DNA of 12,157 bases from positions 1 through 12,157 of the forward strand of contig QHQU01000133.1 of the NCBI GenBank assembly GCA_003219925.1. The letters are read 5' to 3'. Positions 1 through 6,901 of this stretch are shown piece by piece. The position numbers and the translations under genes are program-made. The notes beneath the pieces are model-generated. The model did not search any database. It saw only the letters and a program-made list of their open reading frames with translations, and had not been told where the DNA came from. Position 1 is the stretch's first letter; each line of letters opens with the position of its first letter. The DNA is from Verrucomicrobiota bacterium (GTDB taxonomy: Bacteria > Verrucomicrobiota > Verrucomicrobiia > Chthoniobacterales > UBA10450).

Positions 1-1086
1 AATCTCCGACCCGATAAAATCCTGTGTTTTGCTCGTTGAGCCTTGGCGATGGATACCCGTCACTGGAACGTACTCGCCGTTAATGGTGCCCGCGATGACA
101 GGATAATAGTCGGCTGCGATGATCCGTTGATCTTCGTTGGCACCGCGCACGAATAAACGCGCGAGTTTGAGATCGGACCTTCGCTGTAAAGCCCCCGCTG
201 TTTCGGAGTCAACATCGAGGCCCATCGGAATGAACTGCAGTTCGCCTTCGGGCTCGGGCAACGTTGATTTTGCAGGATCAATTGCCATTGCTTCGGCCAA
301 TTTCAATTGTGATTCTCGATACGCGCGATGGGCGCTTTCAATTTCCGGAACCAGTTCCGAGGCTTGGACAGAAGCGCTTGTGAATGCGCTCTTATCGGCC
401 AACCCGGCTTGGTAACGATCCTTCTCAGTGGTAACGTTCTCTGCCAATTTTTGTCGTTGTTCGTCTCGAATCGACTCGAGCGACCGATTGTAAAGTGCCG
501 CGTAAAACGCTAACCGCGCCGCGTGCAGCTGCTCCACCACGGCGACATTCAATTGCTGTTGAGCGATGAGAACTTCGACGTCTCCGCGCCGGAGCGATGG
601 GGGCACAGCCATGTTGAATAAAACCTGCTCAAGCGAGGCGCGTCCAACACCAAAGCCTTTTACTCCGCCTTCACCAGCCCGGTGACCGGCTTGAACGCCG
701 GCCGGCACGCCCAATTCGGCGTGCGGCCACACCAGGGAACGAAAAACCAGCCGCTGCCCGGCCGCTTGTTCCAGGCCCGATTTCGCTTCTTGGATAGCTG
801 GATTTTGGTCCAGTGTGGTTTGAAGAATACGTTCCAACGTGATGGCGCCGCTCGTGTGGGCGAGAAACACAACCAAAACCGCAACAAAAAATCGCGGTGT
901 CAGCACCGTCCTTGTGAGTCGCGCACGGCGTGCGGGGGAGCACAGGCTGCCAGCCTGTAGCATTCGGCCGCCGGCCGAATGCCCTGCAACATTACCGCGC
1001 GAGGTGGCACACGCTGTTCGCGACAAGCTGCCACGAATTACAGGCCAGCGGGCTGTGCTCCCGAGCAAAACAAATCGCTGCTTCAT
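1..1086 (-). CDS. TolC-family outer membrane efflux protein, 3' end cut by window edge
   Basis: The minus-strand frame is open for 362 codons with no stop and leaves the window at position 1. The mature part begins ITLERILQTTLDQNPAIQEA, the usual start of outer-membrane efflux proteins (TolC/OMF), and continues with long amphipathic helices including EKDRYQAGLADKSAFTSA and VQASELVPEIESA, typical of the periplasmic helical barrel. It would form the trimeric outer-membrane duct of a tripartite efflux or export pump. The ATG at 1084-1086 overlaps the TGA of the upstream tolC-like gene as ATGA, implying translational coupling. Codons for MKQRF are then separated from FVAVLVVFLAHTSGA by a palindromic insertion; without it a normal signal peptide results. 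The working start today may instead be the GTG at 904-906, preceded by AAGGA, or the ATG at 961-963 inside the insertion. The family call is firm; the start is uncertain and the transported substrate unknown. Confidence 0.8.
   Translation of the reverse strand, partial: MKQRFVLLGSTARWPVIRGSLSRTACATSRGNVAGHSAGGRMLQAGSLCSPARRARLTRTVLTPRFFVAVLVVFLAHTSGAITLERILQTTLDQNPAIQEAKSGLEQAAGQRLVFRSLVWPHAELGVPAGVQAGHRAGEGGVKGFGVGRASLEQVLFNMAVPPSLRRGDVEVLIAQQQLNVAVVEQLHAARLAFYAALYNRSLESIRDEQRQKLAENVTTEKDRYQAGLADKSAFTSASVQASELVPEIESAHRAYRESQLKLAEAMAIDPAKSTLPEPEGELQFIPMGLDVDSETAGALQRRSDLKLARLFVRGANEDQRIIAADYYPVIAGTINGEYVPVTGIHRQGSTSKTQDFIGSEI
896..1071. mobile_element. Palindromic MITE/REPIN-like element inserted in tolC signal-peptide codons
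   Basis: A 176-bp segment is flanked by the 7-bp direct repeat AAATCGC at 889-895 and 1072-1078, as a target-site duplication would be. It contains long inverted arms, 936-960 and 1038-1062, that match at 20 of 25 positions and both begin (reading inward) GGGAGCACAG. Nested inside are a perfect palindrome at 942-958 (arms ACAGGCTG/CAGCCTGT), a perfect 23-bp palindrome at 960-982 (arms GCATTCGGCCG/CGGCCGAATGC), and GTGGCA/TGCCAC at 1004-1009 and 1029-1034. It codes for no transposase. The exact ends are inferred from the direct repeats only; the very termini are not clear inverted repeats, so the true element could be the shorter 936-1062 core. Confidence 0.6.
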
Positions 1087-2483
1087 CGCTGGCTTAATTT
1101 TTCTGGCGGCTTCGCTACATCCGACGCCCGCGCTGCGCTGCCGTTTTTGTTCTTCACGTTTTTAATGTCTGATCCGAAATCAAGTGCTTCCGCTGAACTC
1201 GCACAAGCGTGTGCCAGGCGGGCGAGAGCGACGTTGTGCAAATAGATCGCGCTCAATCGAGTGGTCCGCGTCCGGGTTACATCGGACGCGGCCTGCAGAA
1301 CGTCGAGCTGTGTTCCCAATCCGGCAGCGAAATTGCCTTTGGCCATCTCTAGCGCCTCGTCCGCCGTCTGCACGTTTTTTGTCTCGCTTTCGAGTACGCG
1401 CTCGGCTTGTTGAAGATCGAAAAATACACTGCGCACTTCTGAGGCGACGCTCCGCCGCGCCGCTGCCAAGGCTTCGACTGCTGCCTCGCGCCGCGCGCGT
1501 GTCGCCTGCATTCGACCTTTGGTCGCAAACCCGTCGAAGACGTTCCACGTAGCGTTTATCCCTACCACCCCCCCATAGTTAAATTCTGGACCGACGGCGG
1601 GGTCGCGCTCGCTGTAAGCTTCATATCCGGAAAAAGCGCGGACATGTGGACGCGACGCGCTCCGGTCCAGAACATACTGGCGGTCCTCGATCTCGATATC
1701 TTGCTGCCGGGCTTTGATAACCGGCCGATTCGCGTCAGCCCGTGCCAGGCAGTTGTTTAGGTCCGGATGATTGGGCCGATATTGCAATTGGCCCGAAATC
1801 TCGAATGGCGCCGCCTGGGCTCCCGGGCGCACGTCGTTGCCGAAAAGTTCTGCTAATCGCAGGTAGGAGTTTTTCAATTCAGTCTGTGCATTGAAGAGTT
1901 CTGGACGCTCGTTGGCCAGGGCCACCTCGGCTCGTTGAACGTTCAATTTACCAACAATGCCGGCGCTCAATTGTTCCTGCTGGTTCCTAAGTTCCTCGTC
2001 TAAAACTCGCACGGATTCTTCGCGCACGTGGACCTTTGCCCGGTTCAGCAGGAGTTCGTTGAAGGCGATTCGCACATCCATCGTCACGCGGCTGGCAATT
2101 TCCTGAAGCTCGTAGTTTGCTCTGTCGATGTTCAACCGGGCGATTGCCACCTGGCTGGTAACTGCCCCGCCGGTGTAAAGGTTCTGGTCGAGGCGCAATA
2201 TTGCATTGTAATCTTCCTGTCGGAGATTCGTCTCGCTTTGAGTCTGTCGTTTATCGTACAACCCGCTGGAGGTTAGCGATGGCAGAAAGCCCGAACGCGC
2301 TTCAATGAAACCGCCATGTGCTCCCACCACCTTCTTGCGCGCAATCAAGATGTCAGGGTTGCGCTCCTGGGCGACGGCGACCGCTTGTTCGATGGTGTAC
2401 GCGGGGACCGCCCCGACCACTTTCGGCAAACCGGGCAAAGCGGCAGCGATTAGCATGCTGATGGCCACGAACTTCAAACGCAT
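1083..2483 (-). CDS. TolC-family outer membrane efflux protein, complete
   Basis: This 466-residue protein has a signal peptide (about residues 1-25, ending VVGA before VPAYTIEQAV) and the two-fold repeated layout of OMF/TolC proteins. The first repeat includes YTIEQAVAVAQERNPDILIA (29-48) and helices to about 215; the second ends with FAAGLGTQLDVLQAASDVTR, a hallmark-type helix-turn segment. Strand-like aromatic stretches near residues 65-105 and around FNYGGVVGINATWNVFDGFA fit the outer-membrane barrel. The length is usual for the family. The C-terminal tail (roughly the last 35 residues) is charged and low in complexity. An excellent Shine-Dalgarno, AAGGAG, lies 9 nt before the ATG. It is the first gene of a probable operon with the second TolC-like gene, overlapping it by 4 nt. 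It would act as the outer-membrane exit duct of an efflux system; the partner pump is not in the window. Confidence 0.88.
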   Translation of the reverse strand: MRLKFVAISMLIAAALPGLPKVVGAVPAYTIEQAVAVAQERNPDILIARKKVVGAHGGFIEARSGFLPSLTSSGLYDKRQTQSETNLRQEDYNAILRLDQNLYTGGAVTSQVAIARLNIDRANYELQEIASRVTMDVRIAFNELLLNRAKVHVREESVRVLDEELRNQQEQLSAGIVGKLNVQRAEVALANERPELFNAQTELKNSYLRLAELFGNDVRPGAQAAPFEISGQLQYRPNHPDLNNCLARADANRPVIKARQQDIEIEDRQYVLDRSASRPHVRAFSGYEAYSERDPAVGPEFNYGGVVGINATWNVFDGFATKGRMQATRARREAAVEALAAARRSVASEVRSVFFDLQQAERVLESETKNVQTADEALEMAKGNFAAGLGTQLDVLQAASDVTRTRTTRLSAIYLHNVALARLAHACASSAEALDFGSDIKNVKNKNGSAARASDVAKPPEKLSQR

Positions 2484-2492
2484 TTCGTATAT

Positions 2493-2498
2493 CTCCTT
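2493..2498 (-). promoter_or_regulatory. Strong Shine-Dalgarno of the tolC-like gene
   Basis: On the minus strand AAGGAG is followed by 9 nt and then the ATG at 2481-2483. It fixes the start of the complete tolC-like gene. Most other genes in this window lack a motif this clear, so this gene may be comparatively well translated. Confidence 0.75.
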
Positions 2499-2647
2499 GC
2501 GAGGGCTTTCCTTGCACCAGGATTGCCCGTGAGTTTTCCCCTTATATCAGTTCTTGCAAGCGGGCGCGACTTCGGACACATTCGGCGTTTGCAACACTCG
2601 GAGCTGCTGCAAGGGAGGCGCAACTATTGAGATTGAAGTTGCCTAAC

Positions 2648-2676
2648 TTGTGTCTTGCCCCGAATAGGTCTAATTC
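2648..2676 (+). promoter_or_regulatory. Possible sigma-70-type promoter for inositol-phosphate synthase
   Basis: In the 223-bp divergent gap, TTGTGT (2648-2653) and TAATTC (2671-2676) stand 17 bp apart, about 30 bp before the ATG at 2707. Each hexamer matches the sigma-70 consensus at only four of six positions, so this is a weak prediction. The gap must hold promoters for both divergent genes; I saw no clear operator, riboswitch or small ORF in it, and no convincing minus-strand promoter. Confidence 0.25.
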
Positions 2677-2706
2677 AGGTAGTTTTTTAGCTTTAACAAT
2701 TTCGAA

Positions 2707-3810
2707 ATGAGCAAAATCCGAATCGCCGTCGTCGGAATGGGCAACTGTGCCAGTTCTCTCGTCCAAGGAATCAATTTTTATCGCGGGTCCAATGGCAACG
2801 GCAGCAGTACCGGCCTCATGCACCGTCGCATCGGCTCTTACCAGCCTCACGACATCGAAGTGGTTGCCGCCTTTGATATCGATCGCCGCAAAGTGGGACT
2901 CGATGTCAGCGAGGCCATTTTTTCTCCTCCGAACTGCACTAAAATTTTCTGCGATAAAATCCAGCGCACCGGCGCGATCGTGAAAATGGGTTGTGTTTTC
3001 GACAGTTTTGCCGAGCACATGCGCGACCAGGACCCACTGCGCACTTTCCTGCCCCTGGAGAAAGAATCCACCCGTGAGCAAATCATCGAAGAATTGCGTG
3101 ATTCTGCGGCCGAGATGCTGGTCAATTATCTTCCAGTTGGTTCGGAGCAGGCGACGCGCTTTTACGCCAGTTGCGCTCTGGAGGCCGGTCTCGGTTTTGT
3201 TAATAACATTCCGGTCTTTATCGCCAGCGATCCGGTTTGGGCAAAGCGTTTTGCCGATAAAAATTTACCTGTCGTCGGAGACGACATCAAAGCCCAGATG
3301 GGCGCAACTGTGCTCCATCGCACCATTGTCGATCTCTTCCGCAGGCGTGGTGTCAAAGTGGTCAGGACCTATCAACTGAACACCGGCGGTAACACTGATT
3401 TCTTGAACATGCTTAATCGAACGCGGCTGACCTCGAAGAAGACTTCGAAGACCGAAGCGGTGCAATCGGTCATGGGAGAACGGCTGGCCGACGAAAACAT
3501 TCATATCGGCCCCAGTGATTACGTCCCATGGCAGCGCGATAATAAGATCTGTTTCATTCGGGTTGAAGGCCGCCTCTTTGGCGATATCCCGATGGAGCTC
3601 GACCTCAAACTTTCGGTCGAAGACTCGCCCAATTCTGCTGGCATCGTCATCGATGCGATTCGTTGCTGCAAGCTTGCGCTCGACCGCGGGATCGGCGGCG
3701 CGCTCCACTCGCCCTCCGCCTATTTTGCGAAACGTCCGCCGGTCCAAATGACCGATGACGAAGCGCACCGCTGCGTTGAACAATTCATCCGCGGCGAGCG
3801 CGAAAGTTGA
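2707..3810 (+). CDS. ino1: Inositol-3-phosphate synthase
   Basis: This 367-residue enzyme should convert glucose 6-phosphate to 1D-myo-inositol 3-phosphate (EC 5.5.1.4) by an NAD-dependent oxidation, aldol closure and reduction in the cytoplasm. An N-terminal dinucleotide fold carries VVGMGNCASSL (8-18). Family motifs follow: NNIPVFIASDP (166-176), GDDIKAQMGAT (191-201), NTGGNTDFLNM (225-235), the lysine-rich SKKTSKTEAVQS (243-254) near the active site, and DSPNSAG (306-312). The length matches the short prokaryotic (actinobacterial/archaeal) form rather than the roughly 500-residue eukaryotic form. The ATG at 2707 is chosen because the nucleotide-binding fold begins at once; there is no clear Shine-Dalgarno. 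It stands alone on the plus strand and converges with the GNAT gene 19 bp downstream. The product could feed inositol phospholipids, compatible solutes or an inositol-based thiol; no other inositol gene is certain here. Confidence 0.92.
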   Translation: MSKIRIAVVGMGNCASSLVQGINFYRGSNGNGSSTGLMHRRIGSYQPHDIEVVAAFDIDRRKVGLDVSEAIFSPPNCTKIFCDKIQRTGAIVKMGCVFDSFAEHMRDQDPLRTFLPLEKESTREQIIEELRDSAAEMLVNYLPVGSEQATRFYASCALEAGLGFVNNIPVFIASDPVWAKRFADKNLPVVGDDIKAQMGATVLHRTIVDLFRRRGVKVVRTYQLNTGGNTDFLNMLNRTRLTSKKTSKTEAVQSVMGERLADENIHIGPSDYVPWQRDNKICFIRVEGRLFGDIPMELDLKLSVEDSPNSAGIVIDAIRCCKLALDRGIGGALHSPSAYFAKRPPVQMTDDEAHRCVEQFIRGERES

Positions 3811-3829
3811 CCCTGGAGCAGCGGTTTGC

Positions 3830-4549
3830 TCAGGATGGTCTCAGGACGACGGGCGCGCTTGACGTTTGTCGACGCGAATACGCGGAAAGCGGCCCTGCGG
3901 TTTCGAGGGTCTTGATCACGGTGCTGAGATAGACTGACTTCGGGTAGAACGCTTTCCATTTCGTAATCTCGGCCCGATTCAACACTTTGAAGCCATAGCG
4001 CTCGAACAACTTTTCGCCCCGCCGGCTTTCAAAGGTCACGATCTGGCCATAAACGTGGCGCTCGCCGAACCGATAAAGGTAATTGAGGTACGCGCTCATC
4101 AGGGCGCGGGTGGTCGAAACTTTTCGCGCGTCTGGCAGCAGATTGATGTGAAAATGCGGAACCGATCTGGGCGCGGCCGGAACTTCATGCCAGCCGTGGC
4201 CAATGACCCAGCGAATGAATTTGCGTGACCGCTCGTTGTAACCGCGATAGCGCCAGAGGGCACTGAAAAATAGGGCCATTGTGTGGGCAAAAGAGTAGAG
4301 CTGATGCTGCAACGGTTTGCGTGAGCCCAGCAGGTAACCGCGAATTTGCCCGTCAATTTCCAACACGAAAGAGGACTCCGGTTCGTGATCTGTGTAATAC
4401 GTGGTCAGAAAATCAGCGAACAATTCGCGATCTTGGAAGACTGGATCAATCGGGTGGCCCAGAAAACCGGTGTCGCAGCAAAGTTTACGGACAGCAACGC
4501 GATCGCTCGCTTGATAACTGCGAATTGAGTACTGCGACGCGTCGTCCAT
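3830..4549 (-). CDS. GNAT-family N-acetyltransferase
   Basis: The 239-residue protein opens with the GNAT beta-alpha pattern YSIRSYQASDRVAVRKLCCD (7-26). It continues with a central strand FVLEIDGQIRGYLLGSR (61-77), a motif-A-like strand PHFHINLLPDAR (131-142), and FERYGFKVL (182-190), the usual motif-B ending. It would transfer an acyl group from acyl-CoA to an amine; the acceptor is unknown. The loop after motif A reads RKVSTTRAL where most GNATs have a glycine-rich RGxGxG-type pyrophosphate-binding turn. A hydrophobic segment at about 83-98 is unusual but too short and weak to call a membrane anchor. The ATG follows the stop of the glycosyltransferase gene with no gap (TAAATG), so the two are almost certainly co-translated and probably act on one product. 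It is the last gene of the trxB-GT-GNAT run. Confidence 0.75.
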   Translation of the reverse strand: MDDASQYSIRSYQASDRVAVRKLCCDTGFLGHPIDPVFQDRELFADFLTTYYTDHEPESSFVLEIDGQIRGYLLGSRKPLQHQLYSFAHTMALFFSALWRYRGYNERSRKFIRWVIGHGWHEVPAAPRSVPHFHINLLPDARKVSTTRALMSAYLNYLYRFGERHVYGQIVTFESRRGEKLFERYGFKVLNRAEITKWKAFYPKSVYLSTVIKTLETAGPLSAYSRRQTSSAPVVLRPS

Positions 4550-5725
4550 TTAGCGTTGTTTCCTATAGTTAAAGCAAACTTCCCGATAAATGTAAAATAA
4601 ACGTTCGAACACCCGGGGCCAGGAAAGACGTTCCTCAGCCAGGCGCGAAGCGCGCGCCCCCAGTCGTGGCAGGTTACGCGAGCAGGCGGCTTCGATGGTG
4701 CGGGCCAGGGATTCGGGCGTCTCCTCCTCCGCCCACGATTCCTGATCGTGCAAAATAATCCTGTCCATGTAGCTGCCGCGAATGCCGACCACCGGAGTCC
4801 CACAGGCCTGACTTTCCAATGCGACAAGGCCAAAGGTTTCCTGCGTCCCTGGATGGACGAACAAATCGGCCGCGCGATAATAGCGGGCAAGATCAGCCGA
4901 GTCCGTGCAATACCGCATCCAGGTGACATTCGGGCAACGCGCTTGCAGCTCGGCGAGATCGCCACGCTCTGGTCCGTCGCCAATAACGAGGAGATGAAAA
5001 TCTCGGGGCCCGTACCCGTTCAACTGGGCAAAGGCACGGAAGAGCAAACTGGTATTTTTTTCCTTCGCCAGCCTCCCGACGTAAAGCAAAAGCCGGCACG
5101 ACGCAGGCAAATCCAGTTCTGCGCGCGTTGCTCCGATGTCATCGGGCGAGGGGGAAAAAACCGTGGTGTTCACGCCCAAATTCACTGCGCAGACGTTTTC
5201 CACTCCCCACGCTGTGAGCACGGCTCCGAGACGAGCAGATGGCACCAGTGTGGCTTGGAATGAATTGTAGAGATTGCGCACATAACGCCGGGTGAAATCC
5301 ATCATTGCTTCGCCCGCCGTCTGGCCAAGAAATTTCGCGGCACTACGGACGTACGCTTCCGCGAAATGCGAGTGGTAAAATCCGACCACCGGAATGCGCA
5401 GCGCTTCGCCGCTCGCAATCGCTTTCCATGCCACCTGATATGGGTCACCCGACTCGATCAAGTCCGGCCGTTCACGCTCCAGAATTTGCTCAATCGCCCG
5501 CAGGTTTATCAGAGCGCGGTAATGCGACGTTCTCGAAATGAGCGGAGAATGAATGAAATAAATTCGCGAACGCTCGCTAGTAACGCATTCCGTTTTGGGT
5601 CCCGGGACGACGAGCACGTGCTCGTCCGTGGTCGCGCTCTGAATGTACGCGATCTTTTCGTGCACATACCGCTTCACTCCCCCGCTCAACGGCGAATAGA
5701 ACTGCGTCAGATCGCAAAGCTTCAT
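4550..5725 (-). CDS. Glycosyltransferase family 4 (GT-B fold)
   Basis: The 391-residue retaining glycosyltransferase has the glycine-rich loop SPLSGGVKRY (11-20) at its N-terminus. Its C-terminal nucleotide-sugar domain shows YVGRLAKEKN (215-224), VIGDGPERGDL (248-258) and HPGTQETFGLVALESQACGT (291-310), in which E296 and E304 form the EX7E motif. GVNTTVFSP (184-192) is the usual hinge-region signature. There are no membrane segments, so it is cytoplasmic or peripheral. It belongs broadly with the MshA/PimB/mannosyltransferase-like GT4 enzymes; donor and acceptor cannot be read from the sequence. It lies 52 bp after trxB and abuts the acetyltransferase, so a glycosylated, then acetylated product is plausible. 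The short gap upstream holds a small GCCC/GGGC hairpin (5738-5748) and no strong Shine-Dalgarno. The nearby inositol-phosphate synthase makes an inositol-phosphate acceptor conceivable, but this is inference. Confidence 0.88.
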   Translation of the reverse strand: MKLCDLTQFYSPLSGGVKRYVHEKIAYIQSATTDEHVLVVPGPKTECVTSERSRIYFIHSPLISRTSHYRALINLRAIEQILERERPDLIESGDPYQVAWKAIASGEALRIPVVGFYHSHFAEAYVRSAAKFLGQTAGEAMMDFTRRYVRNLYNSFQATLVPSARLGAVLTAWGVENVCAVNLGVNTTVFSPSPDDIGATRAELDLPASCRLLLYVGRLAKEKNTSLLFRAFAQLNGYGPRDFHLLVIGDGPERGDLAELQARCPNVTWMRYCTDSADLARYYRAADLFVHPGTQETFGLVALESQACGTPVVGIRGSYMDRIILHDQESWAEEETPESLARTIEAACSRNLPRLGARASRLAEERLSWPRVFERLFYIYREVCFNYRKQR

Positions 5726-5777
5726 CTGTTAGCGGTCGCCCTGCGGGCCACGCTGTGGAGTTGAATTGTCTATCGCG

Positions 5778-6704
5778 TCACTTCTCCAGCGAGCTTAAAT
5801 ATCGCTCCGCTTCTATGGCCGCGGCGCAGCCCGCTCCGGCGGCGGTGACCGCCTGTTTATAAACGCGGTCGGCCACGTCGCCGGCGATGAAAACGCCCGG
5901 ATGCTTGCTTTCGACCAGCCGTTTGGTGATGAGGTAACCATCCTTGTCCATCTCCAGCTTGCCGCTGTACGGTTTCGCGTTTGGATCGTGGCCGATGGCA
6001 ACGAAAACGCAGGCTACCGGCAATTCGCGTTCCTCGTGGGTAATGACATTGCGCAAATCGATTGCACGCATCTCTCCTCTTTCGTTGGGGATGTAACGCG
6101 TGATCACCGTATTCCAGATCGGCTCGATCTTTGGGTGCGCGAGGACGCGATCGGCCATGATTTTGGAGGCGCGCAATTTGTCGCGCCGATGAATCAGATA
6201 AACCTTGGACGCGAACCGGGTGAGAAAGAGGGATTCCTCCGCTGCGGAATCGCCGCCGCCCACCACCGCTACGGGAACGTTCCGATAAAATGCACCATCG
6301 CAGGTCGCGCACGATGTCAGCCCATGGCCGATGAATTTCTCCTCGTTCTCCAGCCCGAGGTAGCGCGCCGAGGCGCCGCTTGCAATGATAAGAGATTCGG
6401 TCTCCAGCCATTCCTTGTCGTCAACTTGCAGACGAATGTGCGAATTCAGCGGCTCGAACCCGGTCGCTTCTGCATAGGAAAAGCGGGCGCCGAATTTTTC
6501 TGCTTGCGCATGCATGTTCAGGATTAACTGAGGCCCGTCGATGCCATCGGTGAATCCGGGAAAATTCTCGACCAGGGTGGTGGTGGAAAGTTGTCCACCG
6601 GGCTGGGCGCCTTCAAGTACCAGCGGTCTCAGGTTGGCGCGGGCGGCATAAATCGCGGCGGTCAAACCGGCGCAGCCGCTCCCGACAATGATGACTTTTT
6701 CCAT
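5778..6704 (-). CDS. trxB: Thioredoxin reductase (NADPH, flavoprotein)
   Basis: The 308-residue protein is a standard low-molecular-weight thioredoxin reductase, passing electrons from NADPH through FAD and a redox disulfide to thioredoxin in the cytoplasm. Visible parts are the FAD dinucleotide motif IVGSGCAGLTAA (6-17), the active-site SCATCDGAFY (131-140) with C132 and C135, the NADPH motif VVGGGDSAAEES (147-158), the NADPH-phosphate-binding HRRDKLRA (172-179), and the second FAD motif GVFIAGDV (270-277). The ATG at 6702-6704 is chosen because the FAD fold starts immediately; the frame stays open upstream to an ATG at 6797, but those 31 codons look non-homologous and overlap palindromic repeats. 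It is followed at 52 bp by the GT4 gene on the same strand, an unusual partner that may reflect either simple co-transcription or a link to thiol metabolism. Confidence 0.93.
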   Translation of the reverse strand: MEKVIIVGSGCAGLTAAIYAARANLRPLVLEGAQPGGQLSTTTLVENFPGFTDGIDGPQLILNMHAQAEKFGARFSYAEATGFEPLNSHIRLQVDDKEWLETESLIIASGASARYLGLENEEKFIGHGLTSCATCDGAFYRNVPVAVVGGGDSAAEESLFLTRFASKVYLIHRRDKLRASKIMADRVLAHPKIEPIWNTVITRYIPNERGEMRAIDLRNVITHEERELPVACVFVAIGHDPNAKPYSGKLEMDKDGYLITKRLVESKHPGVFIAGDVADRVYKQAVTAAGAGCAAAIEAERYLSSLEK

Positions 6705-6742
6705 TGGGATAAATTTAGCACGGGCCGGACGGGGGGAAACTG

Positions 6743-6759
6743 TTGTGCCACAGGCACAA
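6743..6759. repeat. Perfect short inverted repeat upstream of trxB
   Basis: TTGTGCC (6743-6749) and GGCACAA (6753-6759) form a perfect 7-bp inverted repeat with a 3-nt centre, about 40 bp upstream of the trxB start. It could be an operator half-site pair or part of the intergenic repeat cluster that fills 6740-6900; the sequence alone does not decide. Confidence 0.45.
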
Positions 6760-6772
6760 TCAGCTACTGCCG

Positions 6773-6821
6773 GAGGGACATGCTTCGGCAAGTCCAAGAC
6801 GCGCGGAAGCCCGCCCCTCCG
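6773..6821. repeat. 49-bp dispersed repeat, copy 1
   Basis: This segment aligns without gaps to 10541-10589: 37 of 49 positions agree, with identical GAGGGAC starts and CCCTCCG ends. Outer arms (GAGGG and CCCTC) can pair, making it a hairpin-forming unit. TGCCG (6768-6772) and CGGCA (6786-6790) give an alternative overlapping hairpin. It is one of at least three palindromic repeat types in the window. Confidence 0.6.
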
Positions 6822-6832
6822 TTCTTTTATAG

Positions 6833-6851
6833 CCGCGGTCGCTGACCGCGG
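6833..6851. repeat. GC-rich palindrome
   Basis: CCGCGGTC (6833-6840) and GACCGCGG (6844-6851) are perfect inverted arms around GCT. The compact palindrome lies between trxB and the DNA glycosylase gene and looks like an intergenic repetitive hairpin rather than a terminator, since no T-run follows. Confidence 0.55.
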
Positions 6852-6881
6852 ACCAGAGGTTCCCCCTTTTCAATCTCGATT

Positions 6882-6899
6882 CGGAACGGTTACGTTCCG
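6882..6899 (+). promoter_or_regulatory. Hairpin directly before the DNA glycosylase start codon
   Basis: CGGAACG (6882-6888) and CGTTCCG (6893-6899) are perfect arms around GTTA, ending 2 nt before the ATG at 6902. In an mRNA starting upstream, the hairpin would occupy the ribosome-binding region, and no Shine-Dalgarno is otherwise visible. It may limit translation, or the real transcript may begin within it. Function is inferred from position only. Confidence 0.4.
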
Positions 6900-6901
6900 C
6901 C

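Noticed and set aside
839..1245. Plus-strand ORFs of 90-110 codons over the tolC genes
   Set aside because: They lie opposite well-supported OMF coding sequence, share no recognisable motifs and contain palindrome-derived sequence; they are antisense shadows.
5857..6527. Long overlapping ORFs of 184 and 208 codons in trxB
   Set aside because: These are in other frames of a clear trxB gene, arginine- or valine-rich with no domain pattern.
2707..6704. A complete mycothiol pathway
   Set aside because: No MshB-like deacetylase or MshC-like ligase is present, the GNAT is single-domain, and inositol-phosphate synthase is on the opposite strand; kept only as a hypothesis.
6705..6797. Thioredoxin reductase frame open 31 codons upstream to an ATG at 6797
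   Set aside because: The FAD-binding fold begins immediately at the internal ATG (6702-6704), giving the normal family length; the extra residues look unrelated and lie in repeat-rich DNA.
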